DNA from: Ampullaceana balthica
Taxonomy: Eukaryota; Mollusca; Gastropoda; Lymnaeidae
Assembly (NCBI GenBank): GCA_944989445.1
Contig: CALYLW010000016.1
Location: forward strand, 4,409,765-4,473,764
Direction: 5' to 3'
DNA: 64,000 nt
A program made the position numbers and the translations under genes. Of this stretch, positions 23,267 through 34,095 are shown piece after piece. The notes below the pieces were generated by a model, which saw only the letters and a program-made list of their open reading frames with translations, ran no database searches and was not told the origin of the DNA. How positions within the stretch are numbered: the first letter of the stretch is position 1; each line of letters begins with the position of its first letter.

Positions 23267-23627
23267 CCTACATCCTACCAATCAAAGATCATTAAATCAA
23301 GGGGAAGCTAGCCTACATCCTACCAATCAAAGATCATTAAATCAAGGGGAAGCTAGCCTACATCCTACCAATCAAAGATCATTAAATCAAGGGGAAGCTA
23401 GCCTACATCCTACCAATCAAAGATCATTAAATCAAGGGGAAGCTAGCCTACATCCTACCAATCAAAGATCATTAAATCAAGGGGAAGCTAGCCTACATCC
23501 TACCAATCAAAGATCATTAAATCAAGGGGAAGCTAGCCTACATCCTACCAATCAAAGATCATTAAATCAAGGGGAAGCTAGTCTACATCCTACCAATCAA
23601 AGATCATTAAATCAAGGGGAAGCTAGT
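23267..23627. repeat. Minisatellite, 45-base unit, 8 copies
   Basis: Core CTACATCCTACCAATCAAAG; copies practically identical. Intronic. Confidence 0.95.
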
Positions 23628-24087
23628 CAGAAGAAGTGCTGCTACTATTTGAAACCAGCACAAAATGTAAAGAAAAAGTCCAAAACTTTAAATCATTCAA
23701 ATAACTGTTGAATTTGTTACATAGTCAGGCTCATGGGTGAGAATATCAAAACAAGATCAAGTTGTTTGTTAAAAAATAAACTTGAGAATTAATCATTTAC
23801 AAAAATCAAGGTTTACTAGGATACTAAATGCTATGATTATTCTACTAATAGGAGAAACTTATAACATAGGATTATTCTAGCTGACTACAAATAATGGTTT
23901 GATTATTGAAGCACTGGAGTTGTTGGTGAGGTTGTAGAAGGATACACACAAATTTAAGAATGACCTAAATCAACAAATGTGACTCGGCTACGACAGGCCA
24001 AGTAAATAATGATACTAAAAATAAATAATGATAGAGCTATTAAAATACTTTTAAAATAATTCACTTATTACATTGAGCTTTCATTTC

Positions 24088-24345
24088 TATCATACAACAA
24101 TTGGAGACATTTGAAAATATCAACAATTGGAGACATTTGAAAATATCAACAATTGGAGACATTTGAAAATATCAACAATTGGAGACATTTGAAAATATCA
24201 ACAATTGGAGACATTTGAAAATATCAACAATTGGAGACATTTGAAAATATCAACAATTGGAGACATTTGAAAATATCAACAATTGGAGACATTTGAAAAT
24301 ATCAACAATTGGAGACATTTGAAAATATCAACAATTGGAGACATT
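24088..24345. repeat. Minisatellite, 26-base unit, 10 copies
   Basis: Core CAATTGGAGACATTTGAAAA, perfect copies. Intronic. From 24350 to 24935 nothing else is recognised apart from three copies of GACCAATGACCAGTGCT near 24410-24460. Confidence 0.95.
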
Positions 24346-24937
24346 ACAAGTTGTTGGTTGTAGGAAATACATTGGATGGTTTAAGAAAATATTTTTAAAA
24401 AGCACCAATGACCAGAGCTGACCAATGACCAGTGCTGACCAATGACCAGTGCTGACCAACCACCTAGTTTCTCAAGGAGGGGAAAGAAATTTTAAGAAAA
24501 TTCAAAATTATAATTTAACCAACAAAAACATAACATAAATGGTGAACTATTGGAAATACAACAAATTAATTACACATAAAATTTCTTTATCCTAATGTTT
24601 ACTGTTTTTATCCAGGAAAGTTTGATACCAAAATTTATTCATTATTTTATTAACACAACATTCTAAGTATACGTGTGTTTTAATATGTATATAGAGTTTT
24701 TTTAAAATAAATGTAACAGACTTTTTGAGTAAACAATTGCAATATGAATATAGTAATTTCAATTCTTAAAAATGACATTCATATAGACTCAAATCTAAGC
24801 TTAACTCTAACCCTCTCATGACTTTCATAGAGTCCACTCCTAGCCCAACCCTACCCAAATGTCCCCAACTTCACATGTGACTGTCACAAAGGTTCTCACA
24901 CCTGCAGCTAACAAGAGGGTACATGTAGCTGACTTAC

Positions 24938-25064
24938 CTGGTCATCCCAGGTCTGACCACCGGACTGTGGTGTCACCTTGGGGGGGGCCGTGTGCTAGCG
25001 TCGCAGGGGGGAGGTGTGGGAACTGGCTGGTGGGGAGGGGATATGCTCACGGTGGATGTCGTAG
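24938..25064 (-). CDS. PRUNE2: PRUNE2-like, cassette exon with in-frame TAG
   Basis: Flanked by strong sites: acceptor CTTCCTGCCACAG|CTACGAC and donor GACCAG|GTAAGTC. Joined to the exon ending at 27720 (CA|C gives His), it reads YDIHREHIPSPPASSHTSPLRR and then TAG (24995-24997). Past the TAG the same frame is open to the donor (KVTPQSGGQTWDDQ), so only one codon interrupts the exon. Its 127 bases are not a multiple of 3, and it does not match the phase of the next exon. Inclusion would therefore end the protein with a short Pro/Ser-rich tail; skipping gives the Lys/Glu-rich tail. Alternatively the TAG could be a sequencing error or a readthrough codon, but the downstream phase clash argues for a true end. 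Confidence 0.65.
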
Positions 25065-25164
25065 CTGTGGCAGGAAGTGTCGGAGGGTGGGAGAGAACGG
25101 GTAAAATAACAACATGACGTGTGTCAGTTAGACAACATACACAATATAAGCTCAAGGTTTGTAT

Positions 25165-25230
25165 GTCAGCAGTGTACTGGCATTGTGTGTACTGGCATTG
25201 TGTACTGGCATTGTGTGTACTGGCATTGTG
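25165..25230. repeat. 15-17-base repeat, 4-5 copies
   Basis: Unit GTGTACTGGCATTGT. Confidence 0.85.
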
Positions 25231-25344
25231 TGTACTAGGCTCTATTTTAACAAATAATTTTTACTATTGGGTTACCTATTTTTCATATTCATAAAAGGGT
25301 GTCAAATATATTATAGGTAGTTAGTTTGTAAATATGGATTGTAT

Positions 25345-26055
25345 GTGGATTTTGTGTGTATTGATATAATGGTGACTGTAATAGTACTTTGTGTGTATTG
25401 ATATAATGCTGACTGTAATAGTACTTTGTGTGTATTGATATAATGGTGACTGTTATAGTTCTTTGTGTGTATTGATATAATGCTGACTGTAATAGTACTT
25501 TGTGTGTATTGATATAATGGTGACTGTAATAGTGCTTTGTGTGTATTGAATTAATGCTGACTGTAATAGTACTTTGTGTGTATTGATATAATGGTGACTG
25601 TAATAGTACTTTGTGTGTATTGATATAATGCTGACTGTAATAGTACTTTGTGTGTATTGATATAATGGTGACTGTAATAGTACTTTGTGTGTATTGATAT
25701 AATGGTGACTGTAATAGTACTTTGTGTGTATTGATATAATGGTGACTGTAATAGTGCTTTGTGTGTATTGATATAATGGTGACTGTAATAGTACTTTGTG
25801 TGTATTGATATAATGCTGACTGTAATAGTACTTTGTGTGTATTGATATAATGGTGACTGTAATAGTACTTTGTGTGTATTGATATAATGCTGACTGTAAT
25901 AGTACTTTGTGTGTATTGATATAATGCTGACTGTAATAGTACTTTGTGTGTATTGATATAATGGTGACTGTAATAGTACTTTGTGTGTATTGATATAATG
26001 CTGACTGTAATAGTACTTTGTGTGTATTGATATAATGCTGACTGTAATAGTGCTT
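25345..26055. repeat. Minisatellite, 37-base unit, about 19 copies
   Basis: Core GTGTGTATTGATATAATGGT; GGTGAC and GCTGAC types alternate. It carries long open frames on the minus strand that are repeat artefacts. Intronic. Confidence 0.95.
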
Positions 26056-26266
26056 TGAGATTCAGACAATTACAATTGTATTTATTGATATTTTTAGAAA
26101 TGATATGGTCTACATTGAGATTGTGTGAGTTAAGAATGATGTAAAAATAACATACATATTTTAATATTTGATCCACTTTTCCTTAACTTGGCCCCTGGCA
26201 TATCATACACATGAATCAAGAACAGTATATTATTGACACACAGCCCCTATAGGTAACAGCGTGGTA

Positions 26267-26390
26267 GGGACCCAAACAATGGGGAAGGGGGGACCCAAAC
26301 AATGGGGAAGGGGGACCCAAACAATGGGGAAGGGGGGACCCAAACAATGGGGAAGGGGGGACCCAAACAATGGGGAAGGGGGGACCCAAA
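26267..26390. repeat. 21-base G-rich repeat, 6 copies
   Basis: Unit GGGACCCAAACAATGGGGAA. Intronic; from 26400 to 27715 the intron is AT-rich with no recognised feature. Confidence 0.9.
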
Positions 26391-27719
26391 AAAATGAAAC
26401 TGATTTAAGAAATACAATGAACCAAAAGCATTAAAAGCCTTATTTAATGATAACAACTAATATATTTATATATAATCTTTCAGCATGAAGATAGTCATCA
26501 TATATATATTTACCCTCAATTTTGGCTGATGCCTAACGCTAAGGGACATCACTTGGCTTTTTTTGTTGAATATATAGACTTAAAAATCATAATCATTTTG
26601 GTTTCCAGATTAACATTAAACAACCTCCACACTATTATTAATAATCGAACAATTTCATGCTATTACTAAAATATCTTTGTCCACGTCTGTAAGGATTACT
26701 TTATATCTGAATAACATGAGAACTTAAAGATGACTATAATCATCTCTTGATATATAATGAAATAATTAAGAGACAGAGAAGAGTTCTGAAAAATCAAGAG
26801 GAGACAATTTTTTTTTCAAAAAGCATGATGGGGAATAACTCTAAATGTAATTCTAGCAGAAATATCAAATAAATCAATCTGAATGATTCAATTCTAGAGT
26901 TAGTTATTGTTATAGTTAAATAGCTGTCAATCTTTGGACAAAAAACACCAACAAAATTTTTTTTTGCAATAACTGAACATAAATTAAAGACTTGATCTCC
27001 TCAGCTTTGTATTTGAATTTATAAAGAAAATTGAAAATGATCAGAAAATTAGGTTCCTATTCATAAATTTGATTTATTCAAAATGTTAGTTGAACAATAA
27101 TTGGATAAATATTATTTTTCACAATTGAGAATAAAATAACATTTAACATCCTTTTGAATTAATATTTTTTTTGGGTTTAATTTTATAAAGAATTTGATTT
27201 GATCATCAACTCACTGGCAAGCTCCTACATGGAATATTATAACCAAAAATAAACTAGCTGGCTACTGTCATGTGACAACACTGACATATCTCAGTGTAGA
27301 CATTAAACTACAACAATGAATTCTATAATTAGGTCAGATGTGTGTTGATGTGTAAAAGAAGCTCAGTGTGCTACCATGATCCCAGTGTGTACAATAGACA
27401 TTAGGTGGGCTATCAGAGAATATTATCCTAAACTCACTTAGCTCAATTGCGTCAATTTATTCCGACCATATTTTATCATTTTCCCACTTAAAGCTAAGAA
27501 AACATTTGTCTAATATTTAAGAACATTTTAATAAATTTTAAGTTTCAATCTTAGTATAATATTTTTTTAAAGCTTGGCTTTTGTATGTTTCATATCAAGG
27601 AAACAGGATATTACGAATTTTTATTACAGGAGGTAAAATGTTTCACTCATAAAAAAAAGCGGGAGGTATAGAAATAAAAAAATGATGAAGACCAAGACAA
27701 GTCACCCAGAATGACTTAC

Positions 27720-27818
27720 TGTGTGATGGGCTCTGGGATAGTGACGTTAGCCATGGGGACAAGAGAGTTGAGCTCTTCAAGGCTTCTGACAAACCTCAGC
27801 TTGGAGGAGAACTTTGAG
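27720..27818 (-). CDS. PRUNE2: PRUNE2-like exon: end of BCH domain
   Basis: Acceptor CCATGCACAG and donor ACACA|GTAAGT. The 99 bases encode SSKFSSKLRFVRSLEELNSL then VPMANVTIPEPIT. This matches the last part of the BCH (BNIP2/Cdc42GAP homology) domain, where FSSK-x-x-YV-x-SL-x-EL-x-x-LIPM is strongly conserved among BNIP2, caytaxin and PRUNE2. Entry phase fits AG|C from the exon above; exit phase leaves CA, compatible with both the cassette exon and the Lys/Glu-tail exon. Confidence 0.92.
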
Positions 27819-28099
27819 CTGTGCATGGAGCAAGTACAGGTCACAAACATGGTCAGGTTTTTGTAATGGAACAATCAAGTCTAGTAAATCTCATACATAG
27901 TCAGGTTATGTAATAGATCATCTAATGTACTTTTATGTAATATGTTGTTAACAAGAGCAATCATAGATAGACTATTAAGTTCCAGTGTGATGTGCGGACA
28001 CACTATCTCACCAACAAATGAGCTGACTCTACATGTTGCTGGTAACTGAAATGGAGTTTAGTTAATCTAAACTTAACATCACACTTGCACTTAGGGGTG

Positions 28100-28335
28100 C
28101 AGCTTAACCCTAACCCTAACTCTAACCCAAACTTTTATTGCATCCCTTACCAAACACTTACCACATCTTTTATCTTAACCTAACTTTTAACATACCATCA
28201 AAAACCCACTTTGATCAAATCAACATACCATCAAAAACCCACTTTGATCAAATCAACATACCATCAAAAACCCACTTTGTTATAATCAACATACCATCAA
28301 AAACCCACTTTGTTATAATCAACATACCATAAAAA
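28100..28335. repeat. Short telomere-like motif and 33-base array
   Basis: Two CCCTAA copies plus variants at 28106-28130, followed by about 5 copies of a 33-base unit with core ACCATCAAAAACCCACTTTG. A C-rich run near 28365 lies just before the next exon. Confidence 0.75.
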
Positions 28336-28399
28336 ACCCAACATTTTGCACCCCCTAAGCCAGTGTCCGCCCCCCCCTCCCCCGCCCTGGGGTGCTCAC

Positions 28400-28486
28400 C
28401 TGATGAATGGTCTAATCATAGTGACGATAGTTTTCAGCCACAGAGTTGGGTGCACCAGGAAAAGACCTTTTAGATTCTTTTTGAGT
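28400..28486 (-). CDS. PRUNE2: PRUNE2-like exon: BCH domain, LKKNLK-LFLVHPT block
   Basis: Acceptor TTTTCATTTCAG, donor ATCAG|GTGAGC. The 87 bases encode LKKNLKGLFLVHPTLWLKTI then VTMIRPFI. This is the CRAL-TRIO core strand and helix of BCH domains (human relatives read LRKNLKSLIIVHP then WFIRT and RPFIS). The upstream 24-base array starts about 12 bases from the acceptor and is open in the same frame, so intron retention would not hit a stop for 280 codons. Confidence 0.93.
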
Positions 28487-28496
28487 CTGAAATGAA

Positions 28497-29375
28497 AATC
28501 TAGTGAGTTGTATAAACAAATAATTAGTGAGTTGTATAAACAAATAATTAGTGAGTTGTATAAACAAATAATTAGTGAGTTGTATAAACAAATAATTAGT
28601 GAGTTGTATAAACAAATAATTAGTGAGTTGTATAAACAAATAATTAGTGAGTTGTATAAACAAATAACTAGTGAGTTGTATAAACAAATAATTAGTGAGT
28701 TGTATAAACAAATAATTAGTGAGTTGTATAAACAAATAATTAGTGAGTTGTATAAACAAATAATTAGTGAGTTGTATAAACAAATAATTAGTGAGTTGTA
28801 TAAACAAATAACTAGTGAGTTGTATAAACAAATAATTAGTGAGTTGTATAAACAAATAATTAGTGAGTTGTATAAACAAATAACTAGTGAGTTGTATAAA
28901 CAAATAACTAGTGAGTTGTATAAACAAATAATTAGTGAGTTGTATAAACAAATAATTAGTGAGTTGTATAAACAAATAATTAGTAAGTTGTATAAACAAA
29001 TAATTAGTGAGTTGTATAAACAAATAACTAGTGAGTTGTATAAACAAATAACTAGTGAGTTGTATAAACAAATAATTAGTGAGTTGTATAAACAAATAAC
29101 TAGTGAGTTGTATAAACAAATAATTAGTGAGTTGTATAAACAAATAATTAGTGAGTTGTATAAACAAATAATTAGTGAGTTGTATAAACAAATAACTAGT
29201 GAGTTGTATAAACAAATAATTAGTGAGTTGTATAAACAAATAATTAGTGAGTTGTATAAACAAATAACTAGTGTATTGGATAAAAAATAACTAGTGAGTT
29301 GTATAAACAAATAATTAGTGAGTTGTATAAACAATAACTAGTGTATTGGATAAAAAAATAACTAGTGAGTTGTAT
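28497..29375. repeat. Minisatellite, 24-base unit, about 36 copies
   Basis: Core TTAGTGAGTTGTATAAACAA with an ATT/ACT variant. As 24 is a multiple of 3, three frames stay open; they are not genes. It sits directly upstream (gene sense) of the 28486 acceptor. Confidence 0.95.
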
Positions 29376-29426
29376 AAACATACATGACATATAACAAAAA
29401 AAAATTAGTTATATAAACAAATATTA

Positions 29427-31354
29427 CAGTCGAACCCACTTAACTCCAGCTCGGTTAACTCGCATACCCTATTAAGTCGACGTTTTTTATTGGAACTGCC
29501 AAATTCTCTCTTTTAATCTTAGCATTTTCTCGTCGTTTAATTCGATTTTTTTAAGTCGCCGAAACATAATAACACGAGCACAAAATAGGGTCAAATTTGC
29601 CACTTAACGTTGGTTATCTCGATCCTCATGACCAATCGCCAGCTTTTGAAAATGTTAGCTATGATTTTTTTATAACTAAGGGAAGGGACCAATTTTCTGC
29701 CTCACCAGGGTCTGCTGGTGACGTCACAGCCCGCTTGCATTTAGCTCTCAGCGCTGTGTTGCTTCTGGTACTATGGCAATCACCAACTTTTGAAATTCTT
29801 AGTTATTTTATAACCAACAAGGCCACGCGTCAAATTTCAGCCTTGCATGGTGTGCTGGTGACGTCACAGCCCGCTTGCGTTCAGGCCTGTGTTGCTTCTG
29901 GTGCTATGCCAATCACCAGCTTTTGTTCTTCTTAGTTATTTTATAACCAACAAGGCCAAGCAAAAAGTTTCAGCCTTGCGAGGTGTGCTAGTGACGTCAC
30001 AGCCCGCTTTCGTTCAGATACTTTTCAGAGCTGTGTCAGAGTGAAATGACTCGCGAATTTTGTGTTTGCAATGTTGGAGAATATAATAAACGTTTGTATC
30101 GATAATCGACGTTGGTTTTTATTTTAAATTTGTAAATTTCTGCTGTTAGTTGGTGCACATATACCTTTTGTTGTTAGCAAACATGTATGTACATTTTTAT
30201 ACCGTGCCGATAGCTTCATCAAACAAATAATGGCAAAAAAACAGACAGTTTACCCACCCCCACTCTAAGTCCATTGTAAGCTGAGGGGATCGTATGGAAT
30301 AACAAAATGTACCGTGTGCAGACTTGTTGTCATTGGCAACCATTCATCCTTCAACCTCATTTTGACTCAATTACTACTGCTTTGTTCTCATTGTTTCATT
30401 CATAAGAAGTGGTCGTGTGCAAAAGCCATTTAACTATTGGTTAGAATTAATTAAAATGTGTCAAAGTTGAACGTTCAAAAGTTCAAAAGGAGTTCCTAAT
30501 TTATTTGTGTACGTTTTTATAGAGAAGAGTTCGCTTTGTCATGAGTCATATAGTCTTTGTCATTTCTAAGACCGGAAAACGTCATAACTCATTCGGTCAT
30601 TTTTAGATTCAGGTCAAACATTTCTGAAAGATCCATTACAAGAGCGTATTTTGATACTCTGATTGATCTCACTAAAAACGATATTCTGATGCAATTGTTT
30701 TGCAAGAAAATATTTCTTTACACTTAGTTTTGCAGATGAATAAATTATTTAAATTCCGAAGACTTAAAACTTAAATAAATAAGCTTAAATATTTTAAAGA
30801 TGAGTGTAAGCGGTCGTTCGATAGTCGTAACTACGGTAAACACTAGTCCTAGCGTAATAGTAGCCAATTATTAACAAATATATTTATTTTAATATTGATT
30901 GTTTTCCTAGGTCCTTATACAAATAAATGCCTTGGTATTAATTAGTAATAAACTTACACTAAGATTATGACTTTAATTATAATTACATCATTAGTATTAG
31001 TAGTAAATAGCATGAAATAATAAAGTTCAAGGACGAACGAGCAAATGAACTAGAACTAGAGCCTCAGTCAGAGCCGAGTCACTAATTCATTTACATAAAT
31101 CATACTCGCAAGGACGTTCCATTTCGCATAATATAATATATCACATAATTTAACATTATATTGATATTTCGTATTTTCCGATATGATTCTGATTAATCGT
31201 CCCATCACTAATTAACGCACAACACGTATATAAAGAAATTTCAAGCGCATGTTAATATTTTGCCGCCATATTGGTTTTCGTTTTAACTCGATCATCGGTT
31301 ATCTCGATGCCATTTTTCATACCCCAACGCCGTCGACTTAACCAGTTTTGACTG
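29427..31354. mobile_element. pogo/Tigger-like DNA element, non-autonomous
   Basis: The left end is CAGTCGAACCCACTTAACTC and the reversed right end CAGTCAAAACTGGTTAAGTC; both ends are flanked by TA (29425-29426, 31355-31356), the target of Tc1/mariner-superfamily elements, and CAGTC-A termini are typical of pogo/Tigger. GTCGAC motifs lie close to both ends. No transposase frame is recognised in the 1928 bases. It lies in an intron of the PRUNE2-like gene. Confidence 0.75.
29625..30012. repeat. Threefold repeat of about 135 bases inside the pogo-like element
   Basis: Three diverged copies run from ACCAATCGCCAGCTTTTG to GGTGACGTCACAGCCCGCTT. Each carries the palindrome TGACGTCA (29719-29726, 29859-29866, 29992-29999). 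Confidence 0.8.
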
Positions 31355-31449
31355 TACATCAAAAATTCATCTAGTGAGTTATAGCATTAAATAATAAATT
31401 TTTACAGTATTTAGAGATTTATAACTGCATACGAAAATTTATATTTTAA

Positions 31450-31675
31450 AGAGGTAACCAATAACATGTCCAAACTGACCAGTGATATGTGATATGACTT
31501 TACCCTAACCAATAACGTGTCCAAACTGACCAGTGATATGTGATATGACTTGACCCTAACCCTAACCAATAACATGTCCAAACTGACCAGTGATATGACT
31601 TGACCCTAACCCTTACCAATGACATGTCCAAACTGACCAGTGACATGACTTGTCCATGACCCTAACTAATGACCC
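31450..31675. repeat. About 50-base repeat, 4 copies, next to an exon
   Basis: Core ATGTCCAAACTGACCAGTGA; the array ends within a few bases of the donor of exon 31678-31809. Confidence 0.8.
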
Positions 31676-31677
31676 AC

Positions 31678-31809
31678 CTTCGGTCAATGGACTGGTAACA
31701 TCGTTTCAGCCACGACAGACCAGGCATCTGTCTACGAGGTGTTGACCCATGGAAGTAGATAATAACATAGTCATCAGCTACAAGTTCTTCTAACGTATAG
31801 ATCACATAG
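31678..31809 (-). CDS. PRUNE2: PRUNE2-like exon: BCH domain, [13 protein letters not shown] block
   Basis: Acceptor CCTTACAG|CTATG, donor CCGAAG|GTGGGTC. It encodes [20 protein letters not shown] then [18 protein letters not shown] and QSIDR. The GATPRRRMPG-x-x-WLKKCYQMIDRR block is the most conserved stretch of the BCH domain. The 132 bases enter with one base and leave with two, consistent with both neighbours. The sequence around its acceptor has been copied into the long array upstream. Confidence 0.95.
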
Positions 31810-32575
31810 CTGTAAGGTAGAAACATAATACATATAAATCACATAGCTGACAGGCGGAAAACATAATACATATAAATCACATAGCTGACAGACAGAAAAC
31901 ATAATACATATAGATCACATAGCTGACAGGCAGAAAACATAATACATATAGATCACATACTGACAGGCAGAAAACATAATACATATAAATCACATAGCTG
32001 ACAGACAGAAAACATAATACATATAAATCACATAGCTGACAGGCAGAAAACATAATACATATAAATCACATAGCTGACAGGCAGAAAACATAATACATAT
32101 AAATCACATAGCTGACAGGCAGAAAACATAATACATATAGATCACATAGCTGACAGGCAGAAAACATAATACATATAGATGACATAGCTGACAGGCAGAA
32201 AACAGAATACATATAGATCACATAGCTGTCAGGCAGAAAAACATAACACATATAGATCACATAGCTGTCAGGCAGAAAACATAATACATATAGATGACAT
32301 AGCTGTCAGGCAGAAAACAGAATACATATAGATGACATAGCTGTCAGGCAGAAAACAGAATACATATAGATGACATAGCTGTCAGGCAGAAAAACCTAAC
32401 ACATATAGATGACATAGCTGTCAGGCAGAAAACAGAATACACATAGATGACATAGCTGTCAGGCAGAAAACAGAATACATATAGATGACATAGCTGTCAG
32501 TCAGAAAACAGAATGCATAGATGACATAGCTGTCAGGCAGAAAACATAACACCTATAGATGACATAGCTGTCAGG
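31804..32575. repeat. Minisatellite, 38-base unit, about 20 copies, built on the acceptor of exon 31678-31809
   Basis: On the gene strand each unit reads CTG(A/T)CAG|CTATGTGATYTATA, i.e. an AG acceptor followed by the first 12-14 bases of the exon, which starts CTATGTGATCTATA. The copy used by the gene is the most downstream one. Many units change to CTATGTCATCTATA further upstream. Confidence 0.95.
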
Positions 32576-32677
32576 TAACCTGCAGAGCAATTAGTAAATA
32601 TATCAAGAAACAAAAACTTGTAAAAATCCAAAGTGCATGACTTAAACTATTGATTAACCGTAGAGACAAATGCTTAC

Positions 32678-32780
32678 TGAAATAAGTGGTTCATGACGTA
32701 TGAGTAATCTTCCCTTCTTCTACTTGGTAGATGACATCCATAAAATACAATTATGGCATTGAGACCTTCAGCATAGTAGC
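32678..32780 (-). CDS. PRUNE2: PRUNE2-like exon: BCH domain, GLNAIIVF block
   Basis: Acceptor CCCTTCTGTTCCAG, donor TTTCA|GTAAGC. It encodes [20 protein letters not shown] and [16 protein letters not shown] domains read [33 protein letters not shown] at this point, so length and order fit. The 103 bases enter with two (completing G|GC) and leave with two (CA, giving His with the next exon). Confidence 0.95.
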
Positions 32781-32826
32781 CTGGAACAGAAGGGCAAACA
32801 ATATAAAAACCACACAGAGTTAAGCA

Positions 32827-33608
32827 TCCTATATAATAAAAGGCAATGATCTGTCCGTCATTGAGAGCGTTTGGTCCCTCAAACTCCTGCAGACTCCTAC
32901 AGCCAATCACTGGCGGAGAAAAATTAAATCTCATTTACATATTGAACGACGTTCAAAACAAGTTATTTTTGGTGCAGTTTTTTTCCTAGAGTTTATTTTG
33001 AGCGATGCGCGCTGGGATTTGTAGCAAAAAACTTTGTTTTTAAGGGTTATTTATTATAACTATAATGTATAGTATTTTTTTCATGATACATGTATGGCCG
33101 GTCGAGACGGCGGGTCTCTCAACAAACCGCGGTGGAGGGGAGGTAGGGTCTCTCGATAGGCCGCGGTGTTGGGGGGAGATAGGGTGCTGGGGGGGGGGAG
33201 GTAGGGTCTCTGGATAGACAGGGGGGGGGGAATAATGTTATAACTATAATGTATAGTATTTTTGACGTGTTACACATTTATGACCGGTCGAGACGGCGGG
33301 TCTCTCTACAAACTGCAGTGGAGGGGATGTAGGGTCTCGCGACAGACAGTGGTGTTGGGGGGGAGGTAGGGTCTCTAAAGAGACCACGGTGTGGGGGGGT
33401 AGGTCTCTGGACAGACCGCGTGGGGGTGGGGGGGAGGTAGGGTCTCTAAAGAGACCACGGTGTGGGGGGGTAGGGTCTCTGGACAGACAATGGTGTGTGG
33501 GGGGTAGGGTCTCTGGACAGACGGGGGTGGGTAATGTTGTGATGTCATACCATGAACTTCACAGGTCACCCTACACTTATCCCGTCCTTGGACAGGCTTT
33601 GTTGCTAG
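32827..33608 (+). mobile_element. Non-autonomous Helitron in the intron
   Basis: The 5' end is TCCTATATAATAAAAGGCAA, the classic Helitron start, preceded by A. The 3' end is CTAG followed by T, with a short imperfect hairpin just before it (CCCGTCCTTGGACAGG) about 9 bases from CTAG. Insertion between A and T is as expected. Removing it restores an uninterrupted run of a 33-base repeat (AAACAATATAAAAACCACAC) at its two sides, a good empty-site test. The interior from 33110 is G-rich repeats; no Rep/helicase frame. Confidence 0.75.
33105..33540 (+). repeat. G-rich imperfect repeat inside the Helitron
   Basis: About ten diverged units with GGTAGGGTCTCT and runs of 5-10 G. Two larger copies are visible, each with CGGTCGAGACGGCGGGTCTC (near 33098 and 33284). 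Confidence 0.8.
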
Positions 33609-33659
33609 TAAACAATATAAAAACCACACATAGTTAAGTATAAACAATAAAGAAATCAC

Positions 33660-33960
33660 ATAGAGTTAAGGTCTGGGTTAGAGTTGAAATAAGAAAGACA
33701 AACTTTTTGAAAGAATTGGTTTAGAGTTAGTGTTAAGGTGAGAAGGACATTTTGAATAATTTCCTTCTATTGGTGTATTGAAGAGAAAATATAATAGAAT
33801 AATTAATATGATATGAATGAACATCTTCTTTACTCATATTTGTTACTCTACAATTCAAAATATGAATGTCCATGGTTACATGAATAATAAAATAGGTCTT
33901 GGTCATCCAGCCACAACAATCCATCCTGACAGTAATCCACAAAATGCAACAAATGACCTA
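33660..33960. other. Intron sequence without recognised features
   Basis: Nothing found beyond AT-rich DNA. Confidence 0.5.
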
Positions 33961-33963
33961 CAG

Positions 33964-34095
33964 ACAATGTGATAAGACATTCCTGAAAGGTTCCTGACCT
34001 ACTGACCTCCATGTGATAAGACATTCCTGAAAGGTTCCTGACCTACTGACCTCCATGTGATAAGACATTCCTAAAAGGTTCCACAGCTTGTAGAT
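33964..34095. repeat. 44-base direct repeat x3 spanning the donor of exon 34051-34230
   Basis: Copies start at 33968, 34012 and 34056. On the gene strand each has the exon end (AATGTCTTATCACAT), two of them followed by GGAG|GTCAGTAG, so the donor is present twice intact; the third copy lacks GGAG|GTCAG and reads TTGTCTG|TAGG. Confidence 0.9.

Noticed and set aside
25289..26176. 295-codon minus-strand frame with YQYTQSTITVSIIS repeats
   Set aside because: Pure translation of a 37-base array; no start, composition or similarity support.
28106..28130. Telomere repeat
   Set aside because: Only two perfect CCCTAA copies with variants; also seen at about 31545-31565. Too short to be more than chance or a minor interstitial motif.
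28396..29334. 312-codon minus-strand frame
   Set aside because: Only the last 29 codons (exon 28400-28486) are gene; the rest is a 24-base repeat open in several frames.
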